DNA from: Mogibacterium sp.
GTDB taxonomy: Bacteria; Bacillota; Clostridia; Peptostreptococcales; Anaerovoracaceae
Length of the DNA: 15,115 nt
Reading direction: 5' to 3'
Assembly (NCBI GenBank): GCA_016775335.1
Contig: JAEUGJ010000034.1
Span: 1-15,115, forward strand
Positions 7,336 through 14,141 of this stretch are shown one piece after another. A model generated the notes under the pieces. That model was not told the DNA's origin, searched no databases, and worked only from the letters and a program-made list of their open reading frames with translations. How positions within the stretch are numbered: position 1 is the stretch's first letter; every line of letters begins with the position of its first letter. The position numbers were made by a program, and so were the translations under genes.

Positions 7336-8319
7336 ATGGCTTTAGACAGACGTCCTGAAGATATGGTCAGAATTACAACGCCTGAGCTTGCACAGGCATT
7401 TATCGATGAGCAGATTGAAGTGATTCGGGAACAGGTGGGTGACAAAAAGGTTCTGCTGGCGCTTTCCGGCGGCGTGGATTCATCCGTCGTTGCGGCACTG
7501 CTGATTAAGGCAATCGGCAAGCAGCTGACATGCGTGCATGTGAATCACGGTCTTCTCCGAAAGGGTGAGCCGGAGCAGGTAATCGAGGTGTTCCGCAACC
7601 GGATGGATGCGAACCTCGTATATGTGGATGCGGTGGATCGATTCTTGGACAAACTTGCCGGGGTAGACGATCCGGAGAAAAAGAGAATGATCATCGGAAA
7701 CGAGTTTATCGAGGTGTTTGCGGAAGAGGCGAGAAAACTGGACGGCATCGAGTTCCTGGCGCAGGGCACCATTTGGCCGGACATCCTCGAATCGGAGGAA
7801 GGCATCAAGGCACACCACAATGCGGGCGGACTGCCGGAAGATATGAATTTCGAGCTGGTGGAACCGGTTCGGATTCTGTTCAAGGATGAGGTACGCGTGG
7901 TGGGAGATCAGCTGGGGCTGCCGCACGAGATGAATTACCGTCAGCCGTTCCCGGGACCGGGTCTGGGCGTTCGCTGCCCGGGTGCGATTACACGGGATCG
8001 TCTGGAAGCTGTTCGCGAGTCCGACGCCATTCTTCGGGAAGAGTTTGCGAAGAACGGTCTGGAGGGCAAGGTATGGCAGTACTTTACCGTGGTTCCGGAT
8101 TTCAAGTCCACGGGAATTAAGGACGGCAAAAGAGCGTTCGAGTGGTGCTGCATCGTCCGTGCAATCAACACGACGGACGTTATGACCTGTACCGTTGAGA
8201 ATATTCCGTATGAGCTGATGTGCCATATCACCGATAGAATTACACACGAGGTTCCGGGCATTAACCGCGTGCTGTATGATTTTACGCCGAAGCCGACAGG
8301 GACGGTGGAATTCGAATAG
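7336..8319 (+). CDS. guaA: GMP synthase, ATP-pyrophosphatase subunit only (no glutaminase domain), 327 aa
   Basis: This is the amidating half of GMP synthase, which converts XMP, ATP and an ammonia donor to GMP in purine synthesis. The PP-loop LALSGGVDSS lies at residues 41-50. Other family signatures are VNHGLLRKGE, FLAQGTIWPDILES, the XMP-binding RQPFPGPGLGVRCPG, and the C-terminal dimerisation end NRVLYDFTPKPTGTVEFE. The usual bacterial GuaA is about 510 residues with an N-terminal class I glutaminase; that domain is absent and is not encoded nearby. I chose the ATG at 7336, 11 bp after GGAGG (7320-7324); an upstream ATG at 7288 lacks a Shine-Dalgarno and adds non-conserved residues. It is either ammonia-dependent or paired with a separate glutaminase, as in archaea. 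The gene is monocistronic, ended by a long hairpin. Confidence 0.93.
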   Translation: MALDRRPEDMVRITTPELAQAFIDEQIEVIREQVGDKKVLLALSGGVDSSVVAALLIKAIGKQLTCVHVNHGLLRKGEPEQVIEVFRNRMDANLVYVDAVDRFLDKLAGVDDPEKKRMIIGNEFIEVFAEEARKLDGIEFLAQGTIWPDILESEEGIKAHHNAGGLPEDMNFELVEPVRILFKDEVRVVGDQLGLPHEMNYRQPFPGPGLGVRCPGAITRDRLEAVRESDAILREEFAKNGLEGKVWQYFTVVPDFKSTGIKDGKRAFEWCCIVRAINTTDVMTCTVENIPYELMCHITDRITHEVPGINRVLYDFTPKPTGTVEFE

Positions 8320-8492
8320 ACCGGGCAGGTCCCCTTCGCGGGAGTCCTCGCCGCAGGGCACAATAACATAGAAATTCAAGGACTTTGGGACAGCTGACAA
8401 AAAAGTGTCAGCTGTCATCCAAAGTCCTTTTTCATTTCCATGAATTGTGCCGGCTGCGTCTGCGGAAGACCCGCGGCGGGGACCTGCCCGGT
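8320..8492. repeat. 173-bp nested imperfect inverted repeat around the guaA terminator
   Basis: Perfect 15-nt arms ACCGGGCAGGTCCCC (8320-8334) and GGGGACCTGCCCGGT (8478-8492) bound the element. Inside them pair CGCGGG (8337-8342) with CCCGCG (8470-8475), GGCACAAT (8357-8364) with ATTGTGCC (8444-8451), and GAAAT (8371-8375) with ATTTC (8434-8438). The terminator hairpin sits at the centre. The left arm starts at the base after the guaA stop codon. No target-site duplication is visible. It could be a MITE-like or BIME-like element, or an unusually long 3' structure of the guaA mRNA. Confidence 0.85.
8378..8432 (+). terminator. Very long terminator hairpin after guaA
   Basis: AAGGACTTTGG (8378-8388) plus GACAGCTGACA (8389-8399) pair with TGTCAGCTGTC (8406-8416) plus CCAAAGTCCTT (8419-8429). 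The result is a 22-bp stem with a two-base bulge (AT, 8417-8418) and a six-base loop AAAAAG-like (8400-8405), followed by a T run to 8432. The stem is longer than is typical for an intrinsic terminator. Confidence 0.88.
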
Positions 8493-8510
8493 CTTGGGGG
8501 GAGGAGGAGG

Positions 8511-8600
8511 AAGCTGTAAGGGCTCCGCCCGGACCCTGGGAGATAAAGCTGTAGGGGCTCCGCCAGACCTTGGGAGATAAAGCTGTAAGGGCTCCGCCCG
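8511..8600. repeat. 35-bp tandem repeat, about 2.6 copies
   Basis: Units start with AAGCTGTAAGGGCTCCGCC-like sequence at 8511, 8546 and 8580, spacings of 35 and 34 bp. Each contains a CCCTGGGAGATA or CCTTGGGAGATA tail; the third copy is cut after GCTCCGCCCG. A still more degenerate start may lie in the GTCTTGGGGGG at 8491-8501. It sits between the nested inverted repeat and the 86-bp array and is G+C-rich. No coding sense is apparent. Confidence 0.8.
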
Positions 8601-8633
8601 CCGGAGGAGCGTTTGGGCCTGAGGATCTGAGGG

Positions 8634-9747
8634 CGTGGTGCTTCCGGACGAAGGAATAAGGGTTTGCGGGGAGTGAAGCACCACGCCGGCCGCGGCGATG
8701 GAGCGTTTTGATTCAGGGTCGTGGTGCCTGTGGACGAAGAAACAAGGGCTAGCGGGTGGCGAGGCACCACGCCGGCCTCGCTGAAGGCGGGATTTGACTC
8801 AGGGTCGTGGTGCCTGTGGACGAAGGAATAAGGGCTAGCGGGCGGCGAGGCACCACGCCGGCCGCGGCGATGTCGCCGTTTGTCTCGTGGTCGTGGTGCC
8901 TGTGGACGAAGGAACAAGGGCTAGCGGTCGGTGAGGCACCACGCTGGCCACGGCGACGGAGCGTTTTGACTCAGGGTCGTGGTGCCTGTGGACGAAGGAA
9001 TAAGGGCTAGCGGGTGGTGAGGCACCACGCCGGCCTCGGCGATGGAGCGTTTTGACTCAGGGTCGTGGTGCCTGTGGACGAAGAAATAAGGGTTTGCGGG
9101 CGGTGAGGCACCACGTCCCGGCCGCCGAAGGCCCATTCGACCCGATAGGCGTGGTGCTTCCGGACGAAGAAACAAGGGCTAGCGGGTGGTGAGGCACCAC
9201 GCCGGCCGCGGCGACGGAGCGTTTTGACTCAGGGTCGTGGTGCCTGTGGACGAAGAAACAAGGGCTAGCGGGCGGCGAGGCACCACGTCCCGGCCGCCGA
9301 AGGCCCATCGAGCCCGGAAAGCGTGGTGCCTGTGGACGAAGAAATAAGGGCTAGCGGGCGGTGAGGCACCACGTCCCGGCCGCCGAAGGCCCATTCGACT
9401 CGATAGGCGTGGTGCTTCCGGACGAAGGAATAAGGGCTCGAGGGCGGTGAGGCACCACGCCGGCCGCGTTGGCGGGGCGTTTTGACTCAGAGGCGTGGTG
9501 CTTCCGGACGAAGGAATAAGGGTTTGCGGGGAGTGAGGCACCATGCCGGTCCCGCCGGCGGAGCGTATTGGCTCAGGGGCGTGGTGCTTCCGGACGAAGG
9601 AATGTTCGCGGACGGTGAGGCACCACGCCGGCCCGGCCGACGGCGCCGTTTGCCACGTGGGCGTGGTGCTTCCGGACGAAAGAATAAGGGTTTGCAGGCG
9701 GTGAAGCACCACGCCGGCCGCCGCGCACGCCGCAGGCCACATCAGCC
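8634..9747. repeat. Thirteen tandem 86-bp units, each a hairpin plus 34-nt linker
   Basis: CGTGGTGC begins at 8634, 8720, 8806, 8892, 8978, 9064, 9150, 9236, 9322, 9408, 9494, 9580 and 9662. Eleven spacings are exactly 86 bp and one is 82, because the twelfth unit lost four bases in its loop. Each unit starts with an arm GTGGTGCCT or GTGGTGCTT and closes with AGGCACCAC or AAGCACCAC about 42 bases later, a 52-nt hairpin, followed by a 34-nt linker. Units 1 and 13 have CTT with AAG; most others have CCT with AGG; units with CTT and AGG keep a G-U pair. Linkers come in two families: one with GGAGCGTTTTGACTCAGG, the other with CGAAGGCCCATTCGA (after units 6, 8 and 9). Because 86 is not a multiple of three, reading frames rotate from unit to unit, so protein coding is unlikely. 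Half a unit precedes the first copy at about 8609. Confidence 0.93.
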
Positions 9748-9834
9748 CACGCCGAATGCCCATCAGCCCCGCCGGAGGCGTCTTCAGTCCCGGCGGAGCC
9801 GATCATTTCGGCGGAGCCCAGTCCACATGAGGCC
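9748..9834. other. G+C-rich tail between the hairpin array and merR
   Basis: This 87-bp stretch follows the last 86-bp unit and is rich in short GCCGGAGGCG- and CCGGCGGAGC-like words (for example near 9770-9815). It looks like degenerate repeat material. No gene and no clean terminator for the leftward merR gene was found. Confidence 0.4.
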
Positions 9835-10653
9835 TTATTTTACATAGAAAAAAATCTCCGTAATGAATTCCCTTTCGTCGCCGGAGGAAAAGTAATCGTT
9901 GATGCAGAATTCGTAGGAATCCGAAAGAATTTCCAGGTCCTGTTCCCGGCAGAAGTCCAGCAGCTTCCGGTAGGACCGTTCCACGGACTCGTAGGTACCG
10001 TAGTGGTAAATGCCGGCCACCTTGCCTGCCGGCAGGATCTTGATGTTTTTGGCTTTCTTTGTTTTCTCGATGGGCAGGAAGGCTTCGGAGGCTTCCGTGT
10101 ACCTTCCGTCCAGAATATTTTCATACGGGACAATGACGCCGGTTTGGAAGAAAATCGGGAGCTCATCCTGCAAAGCCTGGGAAAAACATTTCTTCGTGGC
10201 GATGCTGATTTCCCGGAAGGACTGTGGAGCCTCCACCGGGGCGAAGAGGATGCGGCTCTGTGGGATGTCCTTTACGGTCACCTCCTGATTGCCCTCGCGA
10301 AATTCTTTTACGTGCTCCATCTGTTCGCAGCGATGCGTCAGCCGGTGCTGAACCAGCTGCAGGCGTTTGATCTGCCGGTCGATGACGGAAAGCTGCTTCC
10401 GCAGGATGACCAGGGAGCTGTCGATGGTGTAGTTTTTCATGTGCTCCTGAATTTCGCTTAGAGAAAAACCCAGCTCTTTCATGATCAAAATGGTGTCCAG
10501 ATAGTCGATTTGCTGGGCGGTGTAATAGCGGTATTTGTTGTTCGGATCCACGTAAGCGGGCTGAAACAGGCCGATTTTGTCGTAGAAAATCAAGGTTTGC
10601 TTGGAAATATTCTGGTATCCGGCAAGCTCCCCGATGGAAAACATATCTTTCAT
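9835..10653 (-). CDS. MerR-family regulator with GyrI-like effector domain, 272 aa
   Basis: Residues about 1-72 form the MerR winged helix: FSIGELAGYQNISKQTLIFY, then YYTAQQIDYLDTILIMKELG. A helical linker follows (about 75-115, VILRKQLSVIDRQIKRLQ), and the C-terminal 150 residues look like a GyrI/BmrR-type effector-binding domain (AGKVAGIYHYGTYESVERSY, ending EFITEIFFYVK). BmrR-like proteins bind hydrophobic cations or drugs and activate efflux genes; that function is known of the family and inferred here. I chose the start at 10653 because AAGGGGGA precedes it on the minus strand; a longer reading to 10806 lacks support and crosses the MATE gene. The gene is divergent from the MATE gene across an 82-bp shared promoter. 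Confidence 0.9.
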   Translation of the reverse strand: MKDMFSIGELAGYQNISKQTLIFYDKIGLFQPAYVDPNNKYRYYTAQQIDYLDTILIMKELGFSLSEIQEHMKNYTIDSSLVILRKQLSVIDRQIKRLQLVQHRLTHRCEQMEHVKEFREGNQEVTVKDIPQSRILFAPVEAPQSFREISIATKKCFSQALQDELPIFFQTGVIVPYENILDGRYTEASEAFLPIEKTKKAKNIKILPAGKVAGIYHYGTYESVERSYRKLLDFCREQDLEILSDSYEFCINDYFSSGDEREFITEIFFYVK

Positions 10654-10664
10654 AAAAATCCCCC

Positions 10665-10700
10665 TTGACACTATAGTTACTATATCCTTTACTATATAGC
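10665..10700 (+). promoter_or_regulatory. MerR-type divergent promoter/operator
   Basis: TTGACA at 10665-10670 is a perfect -35 for the MATE gene. TACTAT at 10690-10695 is a -10 at a 19-bp spacer, the over-long spacing typical of MerR-activated promoters. The spacer contains repeated CTATAG/ACTATA words (10671-10677, 10679-10685, 10691-10699), the dyad expected of a MerR operator. On the minus strand, TTGTGA (10703-10708 complement) and TATAGT at 18 bp could serve merR itself. Confidence 0.7.
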
Positions 10701-10735
10701 CATCACAAGAAATAAGCAAGCAGGAGGATTTAAAA

Positions 10736-12049
10736 ATGAAGTGTTTTGAAACAAAAATGACATATTTGCATTTTTTAAAATATCTGATACCATCCGTTTT
10801 GACCATGATTTTCCTGTCGTTCTACACGACCATCGACGGATATTTCGTATCGAAATACGCGGGTTCGGATGCGCTGGCGGGAATCAACATCGTGATTCCG
10901 GTGACCTGCGTCATCTTCGGAATCGCGGTGATGCTGGCCACGGGATCCGGGGCGATTATCGGAGAACGGCTGGGGCAGAAGCGGGAACGGGAGGCCGGTG
11001 AAATTTTTACTTTTATTGCCGTTGCGCTCCTAATATTCTCTATCGCATTTACGGCAGCCGGCATCCTGTTCCTGGAACCGATCTGTGTTTTTCTGGGAAG
11101 CAGCCCGCGGCTGATGGATCACGTGGTGCCGTACGCCTTCGTGATTTTCCTGGGCGCGGTGCCGATGTCCTTCAAGCTGTTCTTCGAGTACCTGGTGCGC
11201 ACCGACGGCAAAGCCAACATCGGCATGGTGATGTCTCTCACCGGACTGGTCCTGAATGTGATTCTGGACTATATTTTCGTTGGACGTCTGGGCATGGGAA
11301 CGCTGGGCGCGGCCTGGGGAACCTTCCTGTCCATCACGGTGAGCATGTTGATCGGCTTGGGATATTTCCTGAAATACAGCCACATCAGGTTCTGCCACCC
11401 GAAGTTGGATTGGAGTGTTCTCCTAAAATCCTGCACCAACGGCAGCAGTGAGATGCTCACGGAAATGTCCACGGGAATTACCACGTTTCTTTTTAACCTG
11501 ATTATCATGCGGTTTTTCGGGGAAGACGGCATCGCGGCGGTGACGATTATCATGTACATCTACTACTTTTTTATCTCCATTTATATGGGAATCGCCGTGG
11601 CTACCGCCCCGATGGTGAGCTATAACGCGGGCGCCGGAAATCACGCCAAAATCCGGGAGACCACTCGCTACAGCTTCATCACCATCGCCGTCAGCTCCGT
11701 GCTGATCCTGGCCATTTCCCTTCTCTGCGGGCCGCGCATCATCGGCCTTTTCGTGGACGGCGGCAGCGTGTTCACCCTGACCTGGGACGGCCTCAAGCTC
11801 TTCAGCCCGGTATTCCTGTTCATCGGCCTGAACGTGTTCCTCTCCGGCTACTTCACGGCCCTGGGCAACGGCTTCATCTCGGCGCTGATCTCCTCGCTGC
11901 GGTCCCTCATCCTGGTGGTGGCCTTCATCCTGATTCTCCCCCAAATCCTGGGCGTGTCCGGGGTCTGGATCACCATGCCGCTGGCGGAGGCCGTGACGAT
12001 TTTCGTCGCCGTCCACCTGTACCGTTCCTACGGAAAGTGCTTCGGATAA
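10736..12049 (+). CDS. MATE-family efflux transporter, 437 aa
   Basis: An integral membrane protein with about twelve hydrophobic helices in two similar halves, as expected for MATE Na+- or H+-coupled multidrug exporters. Family-like features are the first-helix region SVLTMIFLSFYTTIDGYFVS, AGSDALAGINIVIPV, the G-rich ATGSGAIIGERLGQ, and TEMSTGITTFLFNLIIMRFFGEDGIAAVTI in the second half (quoted in part). The length is normal for the family (about 440-460). CAGGAGGA at 10721-10728 is a strong Shine-Dalgarno before the ATG at 10736. The divergent merR gene and MerR-type promoter suggest drug-inducible export; the substrate is unknown. The 3' half is noticeably richer in G+C than the flanking genes. 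No clear terminator follows. Confidence 0.92.
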   Translation: MKCFETKMTYLHFLKYLIPSVLTMIFLSFYTTIDGYFVSKYAGSDALAGINIVIPVTCVIFGIAVMLATGSGAIIGERLGQKREREAGEIFTFIAVALLIFSIAFTAAGILFLEPICVFLGSSPRLMDHVVPYAFVIFLGAVPMSFKLFFEYLVRTDGKANIGMVMSLTGLVLNVILDYIFVGRLGMGTLGAAWGTFLSITVSMLIGLGYFLKYSHIRFCHPKLDWSVLLKSCTNGSSEMLTEMSTGITTFLFNLIIMRFFGEDGIAAVTIIMYIYYFFISIYMGIAVATAPMVSYNAGAGNHAKIRETTRYSFITIAVSSVLILAISLLCGPRIIGLFVDGGSVFTLTWDGLKLFSPVFLFIGLNVFLSGYFTALGNGFISALISSLRSLILVVAFILILPQILGVSGVWITMPLAEAVTIFVAVHLYRSYGKCFG

Positions 12050-12121
12050 AAAAATTTTCGCATTTTTCTTAATTTCCTCCAAGAACATCACTATATATAA
12101 GTGACAGAGGTTCTACAGGAA

Positions 12122-12151
12122 TGAATCCCCTATTTTCAGACCGGGGATTCA
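12122..12151 (+). promoter_or_regulatory. 9-bp inverted repeat in the leader of the cas operon
   Basis: TGAATCCCC (12122-12130) and GGGGATTCA (12143-12151) are perfect reverse complements with a 12-nt loop. The element ends 12 bp before the Shine-Dalgarno AAGGAGGA (12162-12169) and has no following T-tract. It lies after a possible weak -10 (TATATA at about 12092-12097). It may be an operator, or an mRNA hairpin controlling the first gene of the cas transcript. Confidence 0.45.
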
Positions 12152-12173
12152 GAGGTGACATAAGGAGGAAATT

Positions 12174-12707
12174 ATGCGTAGTTTCAACAGCAGACAAGAG
12201 TTTTACGATTGGCAGACCAAGCAAGAAGCAGAAGGTGCACTTGCGATGTTTGAAATGTTTATTTATTCGGCAAAGTTGTACGTAGCTCTCAGCATCTTCG
12301 TGATTTCTTTTGTATTCTTGAATACCCTTGCGCTCATTGGATTGGTGGGATTCATGATAGAATTTAATTGTAGAATAATAAAGGGCGAGATGATTCTGCC
12401 GAGAACATTCACAGAAGCAGTCCAATTTTCAAAAATGGCATGCATAGAAGGCTATAAGGGCATTATGTATGCATTTGAAGACATCTATAAAATTAAGTAC
12501 GATTGGGTGTATCTCCTAGCGAGAATCCTTCCGCTGCCGATGTTTGTGCTGGCACCGTTCATTTCAATTGGCACGACATTCTGCTGCTGTGTCAGTGTCG
12601 CATTTGCAAAGCTCATCAAGTGCCTTTGCATAACGGCCTGGCGGCGCTTAAATCCGGCGGACTCGAATTCTGTGGCAGTGGAAATGGAGGGCAGAAATGG
12701 CAAATAA
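12174..12707 (+). CDS. Unrecognised small membrane protein overlapping cas1, 177 aa
   Basis: I do not recognise the family. The first 30 residues are polar (FNSRQEFYDWQTKQEAEG). A hydrophobic segment follows at about residues 31-62 (LYVALSIFVISFVFLNTLAL). After a polar stretch, a second hydrophobic region at about 111-155 (LARILPLPMFVLAPFISIGT) may hold one or two helices, with a CCC cluster at about 137-139. The tail is polar. AAGGAGGA with good spacing precedes the ATG at 12174. The stop at 12705-12707 lies inside cas1, whose ATG is at 12697, an 11-bp overlap, so the two are probably co-transcribed and translationally coupled. Membrane proteins occur beside some type III CRISPR loci, so an ancillary role is possible; nothing in the sequence proves it. 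Confidence 0.78.
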   Translation: MRSFNSRQEFYDWQTKQEAEGALAMFEMFIYSAKLYVALSIFVISFVFLNTLALIGLVGFMIEFNCRIIKGEMILPRTFTEAVQFSKMACIEGYKGIMYAFEDIYKIKYDWVYLLARILPLPMFVLAPFISIGTTFCCCVSVAFAKLIKCLCITAWRRLNPADSNSVAVEMEGRNGK

Positions 12708-13758
12708 GAAAGACAAATCCGAAAAAGCAGTTCCAAGTGATAACTGGGAACGGAGTCCCCTTGAAAAGGTGGAACGAAATTACAATATCATCAACGAGGG
12801 TATCCTCACAAAAAAAGATTTCGCCCTGCTGTTCGCTTCCGGGGAGGAGAAGTATTTCATTCCGGCAGAAACGACGAAACGTCTGGATATCTATAACAAC
12901 GTAACCCTTTCCGGAGGCTTTCTCACCTATGTGGCACAGCAGGGAATCGATGTGGCAATTTACGATCGGTTCGGAAATCCCTTGGGTGTGTACAGTGCCT
13001 GCCAGAATCACGGAAATGTGGAAACAATGATTAAACAGGTGAATCTGTATCAGAATCAGAATCGCCGATTGGAAATCGCTAAAATCATCGAGCTAGCCGC
13101 ATTCACCAATATGAGAAAGACGGTAGCATATCACTTGCGCCGAACGGATTCAAAGGAAATTCGTGAAATTGGACAGGAGCTCAAAAGCACATGCTCTCAG
13201 ATTCAGCACTGCATGGATATGGAGCACCTGATGCTGGTGGAAGCCCAGGGCCGGCAATGCTATTACCGCCTGTTCGACTGTGCTATAAGTGATGACTCCT
13301 TTGTCTTCGGCAAACGGAGCAAGCGTCCGCCGGAGAACGAAATCAATGCGATGATTAGCTTTGGAAACACCCTTCTGTATAATCGTCTGGCACTGGAAAT
13401 CAGCAAAACATCGTTGGATGGGCGAATCGGCGTGATTCATTCTACAACGGCTTACCGAAACCAGACATTGAATCTGGATCTGGCGGAAATTTTCAAACCG
13501 CTTCTGGTCGATTCGGTAATATTTCGCCTGGTGAACAATCACATCTTGAGCCGCAGTTGGGATTTCGTTCCGGGAGGGGGCGGCATCTATTTAAGTGAAA
13601 GCGGTAAAACCAAATTTATCGAGGCTTTCAATTCCGCCTTATATCGAAAAGTTACGGTGGATGACAAGAAGCTTACGTATGCGCAGGTTCTTCGCCGGGA
13701 AGTGCGGAACTATCGTTCTCTTATTTTACATGAAACGCCGTATCGGCCGTACAGCTAA
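12697..13758 (+). CDS. cas1: CRISPR-associated endonuclease Cas1, 353 aa
   Basis: Cas1 is the integrase that, with Cas2, inserts new spacers at the leader end of an array. The beta-rich N-terminal domain is visible (GILTKKDFALLF, then FIPAETTKRLDIYNNVTLSG and AIYDRFGNPLGVY). The metal-binding residues appear to be E182 (in LVEAQGRQCYYRLF), H248 (in GVIHS) and E264 (in LDLAEIFKP), all present, so the enzyme looks active. The first 27 residues are a polar extension not typical of the core family. GGAGGGCAG provides the Shine-Dalgarno before ATG 12697, inside the end of the membrane protein gene. cas2 starts 10 bp after the stop. No effector gene is in the window; the subtype cannot be named from Cas1 alone. 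Confidence 0.95.
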   Translation: MANKKDKSEKAVPSDNWERSPLEKVERNYNIINEGILTKKDFALLFASGEEKYFIPAETTKRLDIYNNVTLSGGFLTYVAQQGIDVAIYDRFGNPLGVYSACQNHGNVETMIKQVNLYQNQNRRLEIAKIIELAAFTNMRKTVAYHLRRTDSKEIREIGQELKSTCSQIQHCMDMEHLMLVEAQGRQCYYRLFDCAISDDSFVFGKRSKRPPENEINAMISFGNTLLYNRLALEISKTSLDGRIGVIHSTTAYRNQTLNLDLAEIFKPLLVDSVIFRLVNNHILSRSWDFVPGGGGIYLSESGKTKFIEAFNSALYRKVTVDDKKLTYAQVLRREVRNYRSLILHETPYRPYS

Positions 13759-13768
13759 AGGAGGAAAA

Positions 13769-14032
13769 ATGTTTGTTGTCTTGACATATGATATATCCGG
13801 AACGCATATTCAGAAGGTGATGAAAATCTGCCGTCGGTACCTTGTTCATGTTCAGAATTCTGTTTTCGAGGGAACGATTACGGAATCCGAGCTGAATCAT
13901 TTGAAGGTGGACCTGGAAAAGGTGGCGAAGCCGGATGTGGACCGCATCTGCATCTACCGGATTGAGAATTTGAAGTATACCAGCAAGGAAACCTGGGGGA
14001 TAAAAGCCTGGTCGGAGAACGGAATTCTGTGA
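13769..14032 (+). CDS. cas2: CRISPR-associated protein Cas2, 87 aa
   Basis: A small ferredoxin-fold protein that bridges two Cas1 dimers during spacer integration. It starts MFVVLTYDISG, with the conserved Asp at residue 8, and continues with the family-like RYLVHVQNSVFEGTITESEL and ends near WGIKAWSENGIL. The length of 87 residues is normal. I chose the ATG at 13769 because AAAGGAGGAAAA precedes it at ideal spacing; longer readings enter cas1 in another frame. It lies 10 bp after the cas1 stop and 109 bp before the first CRISPR repeat. Confidence 0.95.
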   Translation: MFVVLTYDISGTHIQKVMKICRRYLVHVQNSVFEGTITESELNHLKVDLEKVAKPDVDRICIYRIENLKYTSKETWGIKAWSENGIL

Positions 14033-14039
14033 AAAGGTG

Positions 14040-14068
14040 TTGAAATACAATCTCAAAAATTGTATACT
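14040..14068 (+). promoter_or_regulatory. CRISPR leader promoter
   Basis: TTGAAA (14040-14045) and TATACT (14063-14068) are separated by exactly 17 bp, five of six matches to consensus in each box. Transcription would begin near 14075 and run into the first repeat at 14142, as expected for pre-crRNA. The leader is 109 bp from the cas2 stop. Confidence 0.75.
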
Positions 14069-14089
14069 GTGTGACAAGGAAAAGGCCAA

Positions 14090-14141
14090 AAATGAGGCAT
14101 TTTTGAGACCCTCATTTCCTGAAACCGTTGAAAGTACGGTT
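14090..14141 (+). promoter_or_regulatory. Two inverted repeats in the CRISPR leader
   Basis: AAATGAGG (14090-14097) pairs with CCTCATTT (14110-14117). AACCGT (14123-14128) pairs with ACGGTT (14136-14141), and the second element abuts the first base of repeat 1 at 14142. Such leader-end elements could be recognised during spacer integration or bind a host factor; this is inference from position. Confidence 0.5.

Noticed and set aside
8320..8492. Insertion sequence
   Set aside because: There is no transposase frame inside the element and no target-site duplication at its ends; it is kept as an inverted repeat only.
8634..9747. Second CRISPR array
   Set aside because: The 52-nt hairpins with 34-nt linkers mimic the layout, but the linkers fall into two recurring families and are not unique spacers, and no cas gene is adjacent.
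8415..9763. Several long minus-strand and plus-strand reading frames rich in Pro, Arg and Ser across the repeat array
   Set aside because: They arise from G+C-rich tandem repeats. The 86-bp period rotates frames, each frame breaks at different units, and none has a convincing Shine-Dalgarno or known domain.
10654..10806. N-terminal extension of the MerR protein
   Set aside because: The extension runs through the divergent promoter and into the MATE gene, and a good Shine-Dalgarno precedes the start at 10653, where the MerR fold begins.
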